Of a stretch of 64,000 bases of DNA, positions 49,724 to 59,487 are shown in pieces (within the stretch, counting starts at the first letter, position 1; each line of letters opens with the position of its first letter). A program made the translations under genes and the position numbers. Source of the DNA: Zoogloeaceae bacterium (GTDB lineage: Bacteria > Pseudomonadota > Gammaproteobacteria > Burkholderiales > Rhodocyclaceae); the NCBI GenBank assembly GCA_024235595.1, contig JACKMC010000003.1, positions 1-64,000 on the forward strand, in the 5' to 3' direction. The notes beneath the pieces were generated by a model, which had not been told where the DNA came from, did not search any database, and saw nothing but the letters and a program-made list of their open reading frames with translations.

Positions 49724-50260
49724 ATGGGAATGATCAGCGCAAACACTGCAGCAGCGTCCGCTTACACTGTCACCGCAGGAGATCGCGGCTGGCCGCAGGC
49801 CACGCGCGAGGCCGGCTCGCGCGATGGCGCGGCGAGCACCGCCAGCGCGGCCTTGGTGAGCCTGAGCGATGAGTCCCGCCTGCTCGCCGAACTCGCGGCG
49901 CGCGACCGCGAGGTCCGTACCCACGAGGCGGCGCATGTGGCGGCAGGTGGCGACCTGGTCAGGGGCGCTGCGAGCTTTACCTTCCAGAGTGGGCCGGATG
50001 GGCGGCGCTATGCGACAGGGGGCGAGGTGTCGATCGACATATCGCCCGCATCGACGCCGGAAGAGACGCTCGCCAAGGCAAACCAGATCCGTGCGGCGGC
50101 GTTGGCACCCGCCGAACCCTCGGCGCAGGACCGGCAGGTCGCCGCGCAGGCCGCGGCCATGGCGCAACAGGCCCGCGCCGAGATTGCCGCCCGGCAGGCT
50201 GCCGGATATCGCGCCGATGAGGGCCCCGCTGCGGGCAGCGCGATCGACGCATTTGCCTGA
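49724..50260 (+). CDS. SprA-related putative metalloprotease
   Basis: A 178-residue protein with a HEAAH zinc-binding motif (about residue 67, in VRTHEAAHVAAGG) and the FQSGPDGRRYATGGEVSIDIS block typical of SprA-related/CJM1_0395 putative metalloproteases. The C-terminal third is alanine/glutamine-rich and probably helical. No signal peptide is seen. Two ATGs (49724, 49730) are possible. It lies 92 bases after the hydrolase-like gene and 79 before mfd; a functional link to either is not evident. Confidence 0.78.
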   Translation: MGMISANTAAASAYTVTAGDRGWPQATREAGSRDGAASTASAALVSLSDESRLLAELAARDREVRTHEAAHVAAGGDLVRGAASFTFQSGPDGRRYATGGEVSIDISPASTPEETLAKANQIRAAALAPAEPSAQDRQVAAQAAAMAQQARAEIAARQAAGYRADEGPAAGSAIDAFA

Positions 50261-50339
50261 CAGCATGCGCGCCGCCTGCGGCGCCACCACCTTCGCCCTA
50301 TAATTCCGCCCTCTTCCGTCCAACCGCCCTGCACGCCGC

Positions 50340-53300
50340 ATGCCTCATCGCCTCGATCATCTCCTCCCCGCCTTCGATCGCCTGCAACTCCCGAAACCCG
50401 GCAAGATCCTCGATCTGCCCGCGGTGGCGGGTTCTGCGGACGCGCTCGCCTTGGCAAGGCTGGCGGCGGACGGGCATCGAATTGCGGTGATCACCGCGAA
50501 TCCGCTGGACGCGCTGCGGCTGCGTGAGGAGATCGCCTGGTTCGACGCCGACCTCAAGGTACACCTGCTGCCCGACTGGGAGACCCTGCCCTACGACAGC
50601 TTCTCGCCCCACCAGGATCTCGTCTCCGAGAGGCTGGCCACGCTGCACGCGATCGTCGGCGGGGAGCCGCAGGTCATCATCGTTCCGGCCACCACCGCGC
50701 TCTATCGCCTCGCCCCGCCCGCCTATCTCGCGGCCTACACCTTCTTTCTCAAGCAGGGAGGCAAGCTCGATGCCGAGCGTTTCAGGGATCAGATGACGCT
50801 CGCCGGCTACGACCATGTGACGCAAGTGGTGAGACCGGGCGAATACAGCGTGCGCGGCGGCCTCATCGACCTCTATCCGATGGGGTCGACGCTGCCCTAC
50901 CGGATCGACCTCTTCGACGACGAGATCGAGTCGATCAGGACCTTCGACCCGGACACCCAGCGCACCGTCTATCCGGTCAGGGAGATCCGCCTGCTGCCGG
51001 CGCGCGAGTTCCCGATCGACGACGCCGCCCGAACCCGCTTTCGCAAGCGCTTCCGCGAGATCTTCGAGGGCGATCCGTCGCGCGCATCGATCTACAAGGA
51101 CGTCTCGAACGGCATCGCTCCGGCAGGCATCGAGTACTACCTGCCGCTGTTCTTCGACGAAACCGCAACCCTCTTCGACTATCTGCCCAAGGATGTCGCG
51201 GTGGTCCTTCACCAGGACGTGCCCGGCGCGCTGGCGGATTTCTGGCGCGATACCCGCTCGCGCTACGAGATGCTCGGCGGCGACCGCACCCGGCCGGTGC
51301 TCGCGCCGAGCGAACTGTTTCTCACCGACGAAGCCTTCTTCCTCGCGCTCAAGGCCCGCCCGCGCCTGCAAATCGGTCGCGAGATCGCGCCCGACAAGGC
51401 CGCCCGCGAACTTCCCCAAGTGGCGGTGGAGCGAAAGGCCAACGATCCGCTGCAACAGCTCAAGCACATGCTCGAGGGCTTCGACGGCCGGGTGCTGGTC
51501 CTCGCCGAGTCGGCAGGCCGGCGCGAGACCATGGCCGAGTATTTTGCCGAGTACGGCCTCAAGCCGGCGGCGACCGCGGATTTCGCAAGTTTCGTCGATT
51601 CCGGTGAGCGCCTTGCACTGAGCGTCGGACCGCTCTCGAGCGGCTTTGTATTGCCTGCGGCCGGCGTCGCGATCATCACCGAAACCGAGCTCTATGCCTC
51701 CACCGCGCGTGCCCGCACCCGCCGTGACGCCGGTCGCAAGGCCACCGCCGAAGGCTGGCTGCGCGATCTCTCCGAACTGCGCGCGGGCGACCCGGTGGTG
51801 CATACCAGTCACGGCATCGGCCGATACCTCGGCCTGGTACACATGGACCTGGGCGAAGGCGACACCGAATTTCTGCACCTCGAGTACTCGGGCGCCGACA
51901 AGCTCTATGTCCCGGTAGCCCAGCTTCATCTCATCACCCGCTATGCCGGCGCCGACCCGGAGGCGGTCGATCTTCACCGGCTCGGCTCGGGGCAATGGGA
52001 GAAAACAAAACGCAAGGCGGCCCAGCAGGTGCGCGACACCGCGGCCGAACTGCTGTCGCTCTATGCGCAGCGGGCCGCCCGCGCCGGACACCGCTTCGAT
52101 TTCCGACAGCACGACCTCGAAGCCTTTGCCGATGGCTTCGGCTTTGAAGAGACACCCGATCAGCAGGCAGCCATCGACGCCGTGGTCAGCGACATGAAGT
52201 CGGGTCGCCCGATGGACCGCCTGGTGTGCGGCGACGTGGGTTTCGGCAAGACCGAGGTGGCGCTGCGGGCAGCCTTCATCGCGGTCTCGGACGGCAAGCA
52301 GGTGGTGGTGCTGTGCCCCACCACCCTGCTCGCCGAACAGCACTACCAGACCTTCGCCGACCGCTTCGCCGACTGGCCGGTACGCATTGCCGAATTGTCG
52401 CGTTTCAAGAGCGCCAAAGAGCAGGCGCAGGCGCTCAAGGAACTCGGCGAAGGCAAGCTCGACATCATTATCGGCACACATCGGCTCCTGCAGAAGGACG
52501 TTGTTTTCAAACGCCTTGGCCTGGTCGTCATCGACGAGGAGCACCGCTTCGGCGTGCGCCAGAAGGAGGCGCTCAAGGCGCTGCGCAGCGAGGTCGATAT
52601 CCTCACCCTCACCGCCACCCCGATTCCCCGTACCCTCGGGCTGGCGCTCGAAGGCATGCGCGAGTTCTCCATCATCGCCACCGCGCCGCAGAAGCGCCTC
52701 GCCATCAAGACCTTCGTCCAGCGCTACAGCAAGGGCATCATTCGCGAAGCGGTGCTGCGGGAGTTCAAGCGCGGTGGTCAGGTGTATTTCCTGCACAACG
52801 AAGTCGAGACCATCGAGAACGTCCGCAACCAGTTGGCCGAGCTGTTGCCCGAAGCGCGCATCGTGGTCGGCCACGGGCAGCTGCCCGAGCGCGAACTCGA
52901 GCGCGTGATGCGCGACTTCACCACCCAGCGCGCCAACCTGCTGCTATGCACCACCATCATCGAGACCGGCATCGACAGCCAGACCGCCAACACCATGATC
53001 ATCAACCGGGCCGACCGCTTCGGCCTGGCACAACTGCACCAGTTACGCGGCCGGGTCGGACGCTCCCACCACCAGGCCTACGCCTATCTGCTCACCGACG
53101 CCCACGCCAAGCCCTCGGCCAGCGCCCAGAAGCGGCTCGAGGCGATCACCATGATGGAGGAACTCGGCTCTGGCTTTTTCCTCGCCATGCACGATCTCGA
53201 GATTCGCGGCGCCGGCGAGGTGCTGGGCGAGAACCAGAGCGGCGAAATCCAGCAGATCGGCTTCAGCCTCTACAGCGAGATGCTCAAGCGCGCGGTCAAG

Positions 53301-53777
53301 GATCTGCAGGCCGGCAAGGAGCCCGATCTGTCGCAGCCGCTCGAGGTGGTGTCGGAGATCAACCTGCACACCCCGGCGCTGCTGCCGAGCGACTATTGCA
53401 GCGACGTGCAGGAGCGACTCACGCTGTACAAGCGGCTCGCCAACTGCGATGCCGACGACGAACTGCGCGAGCTGCAGGAAGAACTCATCGATCGCTTCGG
53501 CGAGATGCCGCCGCAAACCCAGGCCCTGATCGAAACGCACAGATTGCGGCTGCTGCTCAAACCCTATGAAGTGCTCAAGGTGGACGCCTCCGAGGCGCAG
53601 ATCTCGGTGCACTTCGGGCCCAACCCGCCGATCAATCCGGTCAAGGTCATCGAACTCATCCAGAAGGACCGCAATACCCGCATGGCGGGCCCCGACCGGC
53701 TGGTACGGAAGATCGGCGTGCCCGGACTCAAGCAGCGGGTGGCCGCGGTGCGGGAGCTCCTGAAGGCGGTGACTTGA
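50340..53777 (+). CDS. mfd: Transcription-repair coupling factor Mfd
   Basis: This 1,145-residue ATPase removes RNA polymerase stalled at DNA lesions and recruits UvrA. All domains are recognisable: UvrB-like N-terminal region with PDWETLPYDSFSPHQDLVSE, the polymerase-interacting domain around HTSHGIGRYLGL, the translocase with Walker A GDVGFGKTEVA and IDEEHRFG box, the RecG-like TRG region and the C-terminal UvrA-contact domain. Length matches the family. Its last 50 bases overlap the convergent araC-type gene. Confidence 0.97.
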   Translation: MPHRLDHLLPAFDRLQLPKPGKILDLPAVAGSADALALARLAADGHRIAVITANPLDALRLREEIAWFDADLKVHLLPDWETLPYDSFSPHQDLVSERLATLHAIVGGEPQVIIVPATTALYRLAPPAYLAAYTFFLKQGGKLDAERFRDQMTLAGYDHVTQVVRPGEYSVRGGLIDLYPMGSTLPYRIDLFDDEIESIRTFDPDTQRTVYPVREIRLLPAREFPIDDAARTRFRKRFREIFEGDPSRASIYKDVSNGIAPAGIEYYLPLFFDETATLFDYLPKDVAVVLHQDVPGALADFWRDTRSRYEMLGGDRTRPVLAPSELFLTDEAFFLALKARPRLQIGREIAPDKAARELPQVAVERKANDPLQQLKHMLEGFDGRVLVLAESAGRRETMAEYFAEYGLKPAATADFASFVDSGERLALSVGPLSSGFVLPAAGVAIITETELYASTARARTRRDAGRKATAEGWLRDLSELRAGDPVVHTSHGIGRYLGLVHMDLGEGDTEFLHLEYSGADKLYVPVAQLHLITRYAGADPEAVDLHRLGSGQWEKTKRKAAQQVRDTAAELLSLYAQRAARAGHRFDFRQHDLEAFADGFGFEETPDQQAAIDAVVSDMKSGRPMDRLVCGDVGFGKTEVALRAAFIAVSDGKQVVVLCPTTLLAEQHYQTFADRFADWPVRIAELSRFKSAKEQAQALKELGEGKLDIIIGTHRLLQKDVVFKRLGLVVIDEEHRFGVRQKEALKALRSEVDILTLTATPIPRTLGLALEGMREFSIIATAPQKRLAIKTFVQRYSKGIIREAVLREFKRGGQVYFLHNEVETIENVRNQLAELLPEARIVVGHGQLPERELERVMRDFTTQRANLLLCTTIIETGIDSQTANTMIINRADRFGLAQLHQLRGRVGRSHHQAYAYLLTDAHAKPSASAQKRLEAITMMEELGSGFFLAMHDLEIRGAGEVLGENQSGEIQQIGFSLYSEMLKRAVKDLQAGKEPDLSQPLEVVSEINLHTPALLPSDYCSDVQERLTLYKRLANCDADDELRELQEELIDRFGEMPPQTQALIETHRLRLLLKPYEVLKVDASEAQISVHFGPNPPINPVKVIELIQKDRNTRMAGPDRLVRKIGVPGLKQRVAAVRELLKAVT

Positions 53778-54582
53778 GGCGTTTGCGCGACAGTGCGCGC
53801 GACAAGGCGGCGGTACTGGCGTAGCCGGAGGCCTGCGCTGCGCGCTTGAGTCCCTGCCCCGACTCGACCGCGCGCTCGGCGATGTCGAGACGCAGCGCAG
53901 CCAGGTAGGCACCCGGGCTGATGCCGACATGCTCGCGGAAACCCGTTGCAAATGCGGTTCGCGACAGCCCCGCCTCGTCGGCCAGGCTCTCCAGCGACCA
54001 GGGGCTCGCCGGACTGCGATGCATCGCCACCAGGGCCCTCGCCAGACGCGGGTCGCCGAGCCCGCCGAAAACACCCCTGGACGACTGCCCCCGCGCCACC
54101 AGATAGCGCATCAGTCCGATAAAGAGGATGTCTCCGGCGCGCGCGAGCAGGGCTGGCTGGCCGCAGCGCGGCTGCTCCATCTCGGCGGCGATGAGCGGCA
54201 CCACATGCATGAGTTCATGGGCCTCGTCGCCGAGAGCGATCAAGCGGGGCGAGGCGAAGGCCATGAGCAGCAAGGCCGCAGCAGGCCCTTCGAAAGCGGC
54301 GTCGACGCACAGCAGCGTCACCTCGGGGCAGACGGGCAGCACCTCGATCCGATGCCCGCAGTCGTCGCGCAACACCGCGATCGCCGGCCCTTCGAGGACC
54401 GCATCCCCATCTGCCCAGGCAATACGCATCGTTCCGCGTAGCAGCAGGTGCAAATGCAACGCCTTGCCGCTACGCGCCGGAAAGTCGCTGGTGCTGGACA
54501 ACGCACCGGCGTGGTGGATGCCGATGCGCGGTGCCGCGCCCTCCAGGAGCGCAGAGAGGCGGTCGAAGTGGCTGGTATTCAT
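53728..54582 (-). CDS. AraC-family transcriptional regulator
   Basis: A 284-residue AraC regulator: an N-terminal cupin-like sensor (about residues 15-100, LHLHLLLRGTMRIAW) and a C-terminal double helix-turn-helix (SLESLADEAGLSRTAFATGF and KRAAQASGYASTAALSRALS). The end overlaps mfd by 50 bases on the opposite strand. It diverges from the peroxiredoxin-like gene, 86 bases apart, and probably controls it. ATG at 54582 is chosen; one five codons earlier exists. Confidence 0.87.
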   Translation of the reverse strand: MNTSHFDRLSALLEGAAPRIGIHHAGALSSTSDFPARSGKALHLHLLLRGTMRIAWADGDAVLEGPAIAVLRDDCGHRIEVLPVCPEVTLLCVDAAFEGPAAALLLMAFASPRLIALGDEAHELMHVVPLIAAEMEQPRCGQPALLARAGDILFIGLMRYLVARGQSSRGVFGGLGDPRLARALVAMHRSPASPWSLESLADEAGLSRTAFATGFREHVGISPGAYLAALRLDIAERAVESGQGLKRAAQASGYASTAALSRALSRKRLKSPPSGAPAPRPPAA

Positions 54583-54668
54583 ATGTACGCTCTGCAAACA
54601 GTTTAGAACTTATCATTGCATTAGATGCGTCATAGTGGCTCCTGTCAATCACCCACCAAGGAAAACAC

Positions 54669-55205
54669 ATGCTTCTTCCTCGCCTACCCGTCCCCGCCCT
54701 GAGTGTCGACACCGTCTCGCACGGTCGCTTCGAGCTTGCTGCGCAAACGCCTGAGAACTTCACCCTGGTCGTGTTCTATCGCGGTCTGCACTGCCCGATC
54801 TGCGCGAAGTACCTGATGGAGCTCGAACGGCTTGTGCCGGAGTTCGAGAAGCGCGGCGTGTCGGTCATCGCGGTATCGTCTGACGGCGCCGATCGCGGTG
54901 CGGCAATGGCCAGCAAGATTGGCGCAAGTGCCCTTCGTTTCGGCTACGGCCTGGGTCTCGCCGCCGCACGCGAGTGGGGTCTCTACATTTCGACAAGCCG
55001 CGGCACCACTTCGATCGGTATCGAGGAGCCCGCATTGTTCTCGGAACCGGGCGTGTTCCTGGTGCGGCCCGATGGCACGCTCTACTATGGTGCCGTCCAG
55101 ACCATGCCCTTTGCCCGCCCCAACTTCACCGACCTGCTGGGTGGCCTCGACTTCGCGATCGCCAACGACTACCCGGCGCGAGGTGAATACAGCGGCGCGC
55201 TTTGA
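54669..55205 (+). CDS. Peroxiredoxin-like (AhpC/TSA) protein
   Basis: A 178-residue thioredoxin-fold protein with the redox motif CPIC in FYRGLHCPICAKYL (about residue 39) and the downstream RPDGTLYYGAVQTMPFARP segment. It belongs to the peroxiredoxin-like family common next to AraC or LysR genes; the CxxC arrangement suggests thiol-disulfide or peroxide reduction. It is divergent from the araC-type gene and followed by a hairpin. Confidence 0.88.
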   Translation: MLLPRLPVPALSVDTVSHGRFELAAQTPENFTLVVFYRGLHCPICAKYLMELERLVPEFEKRGVSVIAVSSDGADRGAAMASKIGASALRFGYGLGLAAAREWGLYISTSRGTTSIGIEEPALFSEPGVFLVRPDGTLYYGAVQTMPFARPNFTDLLGGLDFAIANDYPARGEYSGAL

Positions 55206-55220
55206 TCGCGGCCGATGGCT

Positions 55221-55239
55221 CGGGCCGTTGCGCGGCCCG
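55221..55239 (+). terminator. Hairpin after the peroxiredoxin-like gene
   Basis: CGGGCCG (55221-55227) and CGGCCCG (55233-55239) are exact complements with a TTGCG loop, 15 bases past the stop. No U-run follows. Confidence 0.45.
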
Positions 55240-55349
55240 GCCCTCATCGACCCGGTCGACGAGGCGGCACGGCACGGTCGTCGCCCGCGAACGTCAACCA
55301 TGAGGCTTGCGTTACAATTCCGGTCCCCGCCGCGCACCGGAGTATCGCC

Positions 55350-56429
55350 ATGACCGTCGCCCAGACCGAAAACCTCAACATCGTCGCCGTAGATCACATG
55401 CCCTCTCCGGAGGAGATCAAGGCGAGCGTACCGATCACCGAGGCCGCCGCGGCGACCGTGCTCGAAGGGCGCCGCGCCCTGCAACGGATCCTCGATGGCG
55501 AGGACAATCGCCTGTTCGTGGTGGTCGGTCCGTGTTCCATCCACGACCCGGTCGCCGGCCTCGATTACGCTCGCCGCCTCAAGGCGCTTGCCGACGAGGT
55601 CGCTGAAACCATGTTGCTGGTGATGCGCGTCTATTTCGAGAAGCCCCGCACCTCGACCGGCTGGAAGGGTTTCATCAACGATCCCTACATGGACGATTCC
55701 TTCCGTATCGACGAAGGCATGGCGATGGCGCGGCGCTTCCTGCTGGATGTGTGCGAGGTGGGCCTGCCGACCGGTACCGAGGCGCTCGATCCGATCGCGC
55801 CGCAATACTACGGCGACCTCATAAGCTGGACGGCGATCGGCGCCCGCACCTCCGAATCCCAGACCCACCGCGAGATGTCGTCCGGCCTGTCGACCCCGGT
55901 CGGCTTCAAGAACGCCACCGACGGCGATCTCGAAGTGGCGATCAATGCCATTGTCTCGGCTTCGCGTCCGCACAGTTTCCTCGGTATCAGCGGCAAGGGG
56001 CAATCGGCGATCCTGCGCACCGGCGGCAACCGCTATGGGCACACCGTGCTGCGCGGTGGCGGTGGTCGGCCCAACTACGATTCGGTGTCGATCTCGCTTG
56101 CCGAGCAGGCGCTCAGCAAGGCAAAGCTTCCGGTAAACGTGGTGGTGGATTGCTCGCATGCCAACTCGTGGAAGAAACCCGAGTTCCAGCCCCTGGTGAT
56201 GAAGGACGTTGTGAACCAGATCCGTGAAGGCAACCGCTCGGTGGTCGGGATGATGATCGAGAGCAACATCGAGCCGGGCAACCAGGCGATTCCGAAGGAT
56301 CTCGCGCAGCTCAAGTACGGCTGCTCGGTGACCGACGCGTGTATCGGCTGGGACGATACCGCGACGATGATCCGCAACGCGCACCAGGTCTTGCGGGAGG
56401 TTCTGCCGGGACGGAGCCGCGCTGCATGA
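55350..56429 (+). CDS. aroG: 3-deoxy-7-phosphoheptulonate synthase (type I, AroG-like)
   Basis: This enzyme makes DAHP, the entry step to aromatic amino acids. The 359-residue protein has the type I blocks VVGPCSIHDPVAGLDYA, EKPRTSTGWKGFINDP, GARTSESQTHREM and VDCSHANSWKKP, with metal-binding Cys, His and Glu in place. Which aromatic amino acid inhibits it cannot be read from the sequence. ATG at 55350 gives the usual N terminus. The stop overlaps serB by four bases. Confidence 0.95.
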   Translation: MTVAQTENLNIVAVDHMPSPEEIKASVPITEAAAATVLEGRRALQRILDGEDNRLFVVVGPCSIHDPVAGLDYARRLKALADEVAETMLLVMRVYFEKPRTSTGWKGFINDPYMDDSFRIDEGMAMARRFLLDVCEVGLPTGTEALDPIAPQYYGDLISWTAIGARTSESQTHREMSSGLSTPVGFKNATDGDLEVAINAIVSASRPHSFLGISGKGQSAILRTGGNRYGHTVLRGGGGRPNYDSVSISLAEQALSKAKLPVNVVVDCSHANSWKKPEFQPLVMKDVVNQIREGNRSVVGMMIESNIEPGNQAIPKDLAQLKYGCSVTDACIGWDDTATMIRNAHQVLREVLPGRSRAA

Positions 56430-57256
56430 ACCTGGTGATTCAGGGCCTGGATATCGAGACCCGTGCCCTCAAGGAACTCGCCAAGCTGACCGGTGCACAA
56501 GGCATCCAGCGCATCACCGGCGGCGCCTTCCGGCTGCTCGAGGCGCAGCAGCTCGCCGAAGTGGCGACTTACTGTGAAAGCCGGCAGCTCGACCATGCCT
56601 ATGTTCCCGAGGGCCGTCGGCTGCGCGACTACGGCCTGTTCGTGACCGATATGGATTCGACGCTGATCGGCATCGAGTGCATCGACGAGATTGCCGACAT
56701 GCAGGGCCTCAAGGCCGAAGTGGCGGCCATCACCGAAGCCGCGATGCGCGGGGAGATCGCCTTCGGTGAGAGCCTGACCCGTCGCGTGAGCCTGCTCAAG
56801 GGGCTGGACGAAGGCGCCCTGGCGCGGGTTTACGAAGAGCGCCTGACGCTCAATCCAGGGGCCGAGCAGTTGATGCGCGGCTTGCGCCAGGCCGGGCTCA
56901 GAACGGTGCTGGTATCAGGTGGCTTCACCTACTTTACCGACCGCCTGAGGGAAAGGCTTGGTTTCGATCATGCGGTGGCGAATCGGCTGGAAATCGAGAA
57001 TGGTCGCCTCACCGGTCGCATTGTCGGCGACATCGTCGACGCGGCGGCCAAGCGCCGGGTGCTCGAATCGGTGCGCGACGAGATTGGATTGCTCAACACC
57101 CAGACCATCGCTGCCGGCGACGGCGCGAATGACCTCGAGATGCTCGAAGCGGCCGCCATCGGCGTGGCGTATCACGCCAAGCCCGTGGTTCGCGTGCGCG
57201 CCAGCTACGCGATCTCCCACGCGGGGCTGGACGCGATCCTCAATCTGTTCGGCTGA
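56426..57256 (+). CDS. serB: Phosphoserine phosphatase
   Basis: SerB completes serine biosynthesis by dephosphorylating phosphoserine. The 276-residue HAD protein has an N-terminal regulatory ACT-like region and the catalytic DMDSTLIGIECIDE block, then VLVSGGFTYF, the Lys/Arg motif and AAGDGANDLEML. The start overlaps aroG as ATGA, so the two are coupled although their pathways differ. Its 3' end overlaps the convergent M14 gene by 17 bases. Confidence 0.95.
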   Translation: MNLVIQGLDIETRALKELAKLTGAQGIQRITGGAFRLLEAQQLAEVATYCESRQLDHAYVPEGRRLRDYGLFVTDMDSTLIGIECIDEIADMQGLKAEVAAITEAAMRGEIAFGESLTRRVSLLKGLDEGALARVYEERLTLNPGAEQLMRGLRQAGLRTVLVSGGFTYFTDRLRERLGFDHAVANRLEIENGRLTGRIVGDIVDAAAKRRVLESVRDEIGLLNTQTIAAGDGANDLEMLEAAAIGVAYHAKPVVRVRASYAISHAGLDAILNLFG

Positions 57257-58382
57257 GGCCCTCGCTCAGGTGGGCGAGCACGGCGACCAGCGCGGCGCTT
57301 CCAAGTATGCGGCTGCGCGCGGCGCTCCAGCCCGACACCCCGTCCGGCAGGTTCGCGTTGTCCTTGAAGGGCATCTCCAGCGTGAGCGCTACGCAGCCGA
57401 AGCGGTGCGCGACCCATTTGGATGCGAGTGAAAGCATTTCCTCGCCGAAGCGCCCCGCCTGGTAGCCATGCTCGGTCTGAACATCCGGGCTCGCCTGCTT
57501 GAAGGCCGCAATCAGCTTCGACTGTCGTGCCAGCGCCTGCGCGCTGAAGCCGGGCACCTCCTCGGCCGTCGAGAAGAAAACGTAGGGCAACTCCTCGTCA
57601 CCGTGGATGTCGAGAAACAGCGACACCCCGGTGCGCTCCATCTCGTCGCGCACCAGCAGCACCTCGGGGCTGCGCGCCCGGCTCGGAGATTGCCATTCGC
57701 GATTGAGATTGGCTCCGGCAGCATTCGTGCGCAGGTTTCCACGGATCGCACCGTCCGGATTCATGTTCGGCACGACGTAGAGCGTCGCCAACTCGCGCAC
57801 CCGCCGTGACACCGGATCCGCGCCATCCAGCAATCGTTCCAGCAAGCCTTCGATGAACCATGACGCCATCGTTTCACCCGGATGCTGGCGTGCGGTGATC
57901 CACACCGGCTGTTTGTCCGGGCGCGGCCGACCAACCACCACCACGTCGATGTCGCGGCCTTCGACCGAGGCGCCGAGATTGCGTACCTCGGCAAACGGTG
58001 ACATCTCGACCCGACCCAGCAGATCGAGATGCCGCTCGTGCGAATAGGGTTCGAAATACGCGTAGTACACGCTGTTGCGCTCGGGCGAATGTTCGACGAT
58101 CAGCTGCCCATCCTCGTAGCGCGTAGCGGCCACCCGGAACCAGTTCTGCCGGTCGTAGCTGGCAAGCGCACGATAGCCCGGCCAGCCGCCCGGATACGCC
58201 GCCTCGGCGGCGTTCTCGAAGCGCATCACGAGGTGCTGCCCGGCCGCCCCCTGGACGCGGTAGTGGAACCACTGGCGGAACTCGGCCGCGTTGTCCGGGC
58301 GCAAGCGCAAACGGATGTTCTCCGGATCGGCCAGCGACACGACCTCGATTGCGCCCGAGTCGAAGTTTGAACTGATACGCAT
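57240..58382 (-). CDS. M14-family zinc carboxypeptidase (cytosolic type)
   Basis: A 380-residue M14 peptidase of the cytosolic carboxypeptidase subgroup, without signal peptide. Zinc ligands are in RQHPGE and the later DIHGDEELP; substrate contacts in NMNPDGAIRGN and NLNREW; the catalytic Glu in LTLEMPFKDN. The N-terminal 110 residues form the extra beta domain of this subgroup. Relatives trim glutamate tails or small peptides; the natural substrate is unknown. It lies 15 bases before yaaA in the other reading order. Confidence 0.88.
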   Translation of the reverse strand: MRISSNFDSGAIEVVSLADPENIRLRLRPDNAAEFRQWFHYRVQGAAGQHLVMRFENAAEAAYPGGWPGYRALASYDRQNWFRVAATRYEDGQLIVEHSPERNSVYYAYFEPYSHERHLDLLGRVEMSPFAEVRNLGASVEGRDIDVVVVGRPRPDKQPVWITARQHPGETMASWFIEGLLERLLDGADPVSRRVRELATLYVVPNMNPDGAIRGNLRTNAAGANLNREWQSPSRARSPEVLLVRDEMERTGVSLFLDIHGDEELPYVFFSTAEEVPGFSAQALARQSKLIAAFKQASPDVQTEHGYQAGRFGEEMLSLASKWVAHRFGCVALTLEMPFKDNANLPDGVSGWSAARSRILGSAALVAVLAHLSEGLSRTD

Positions 58383-58397
58383 GATTCTTCCTCCGAA

Positions 58398-59183
58398 CTA
58401 GCTCATCCGCCGCCGGAAAACCCAGGTGTCCGAATCCGATGCTTCGGGCGAGAATCGATACCCCTCTGCATCGAAATCCTTGAGTCCCTCGACCTCGCCG
58501 AGACGATGGTCGATCGCATAGCGGCTCATCAGGCCGCGTGCCCGTTTTGCGAAGAAGCTGATGATCTTGTAGCGCCCGCCCTTCCAGTCTTCGAACATGG
58601 GCGTGACGAGGCGGCCGCGCAGCTTGTTGCGCCTGACCGATTTGAAATACTCCGTCGAGGCGAGATTCACCACTACCGCCTCTTCACCTGCAGCCGCCTG
58701 CGCCTCGAGAAGCCGGTTGAGCTCGTCGGTGATCAGCCCGCCCCAGAAGGCGTACAGGGTGGCGCCGCGCGAGTTGGCAAGACGGGTGCCCATTTCGAGC
58801 CGGTAGGGCTGCATCAGGTCGAGCGGCCTGAGCACGCCGTACAGGCCGGACAGGATCCTCAGATGCTGCTGCGCCCACTCGAGCCCGCCCTGCTCGAGTG
58901 TCACGGCGGCCAGCCCGTCGTACACGTCGCCGTCGAAGGCAAGCATTGCCTGTTTGGAATTGGCCGGGCTGAATGCGGGTTGCCACTGCGCGTAGCGCGC
59001 GACGTTGAGCGCTGCGAGTTGGTCGGAGAGCTTCATGAGCCGGGCGATCTCGGCAGGACTGCATTCGCGAAGAATCTCGATCAGCGCCTTCGAGTGCTCG
59101 ATCAAACCGGGGTAGGTGAAGCTATCGGTAGTGGGCGCGGTTTCGTAGTCGAGCGCCTTGGCGGGGGAAAGAACGATCAGCAT
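58398..59183 (-). CDS. yaaA: Peroxide stress protein YaaA
   Basis: A 261-residue YaaA protein, which lowers free iron and protects DNA during hydrogen peroxide stress in E. coli. It opens MLIVLSPAKALDYE and has the conserved SGLYGVLRPLDLMQPYRLEM and ASTEYFKSV blocks. ATG at 59183 is the family start; a long upstream frame was rejected. The M14 gene follows 15 bases later in the same direction, so they may share a transcript. Confidence 0.94.
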   Translation of the reverse strand: MLIVLSPAKALDYETAPTTDSFTYPGLIEHSKALIEILRECSPAEIARLMKLSDQLAALNVARYAQWQPAFSPANSKQAMLAFDGDVYDGLAAVTLEQGGLEWAQQHLRILSGLYGVLRPLDLMQPYRLEMGTRLANSRGATLYAFWGGLITDELNRLLEAQAAAGEEAVVVNLASTEYFKSVRRNKLRGRLVTPMFEDWKGGRYKIISFFAKRARGLMSRYAIDHRLGEVEGLKDFDAEGYRFSPEASDSDTWVFRRRMS

Positions 59184-59487
59184 GGGAGTCCATTGACGAA
59201 GGGTGGTCGATGCGCGGCCGACGCATTGGGCGGCAGGCGTCCGACGATGACCCGATGGTAGCAAAATCCGCGCCGCGGGCGCGTTCGTGCGCCGGCATGA
59301 GGCGGCACTTGAACCTGAAGGGCGCTGTTGACCGCTCGTGCATGCGCTTACGAACTGCAGCGTTGACGTTCCACGGCTTCGACGGCGATCGCGGATTGGG
59401 CGCGTCCAACTGTGGTCTCCGGATTGGATTGACACCCCGGTCGGTCACGCGCACCATTTCGGGCGCTTTTTGAGTTGCTTTCAGGCC
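59184..59487. other. Divergent intergenic region between yaaA and bioA
   Basis: These 304 bases hold no gene I can support. A TTGACA at 59429 with a weak -10-like CACCAT 17 bases later may be part of the bioA promoter. I did not find a clear BirA operator. Confidence 0.5.

Noticed and set aside
50298..52874. 858-residue open frame on the minus strand opposite mfd
   Set aside because: It is the mirror frame of a GC-rich, clearly coding mfd gene and shows no family motif.
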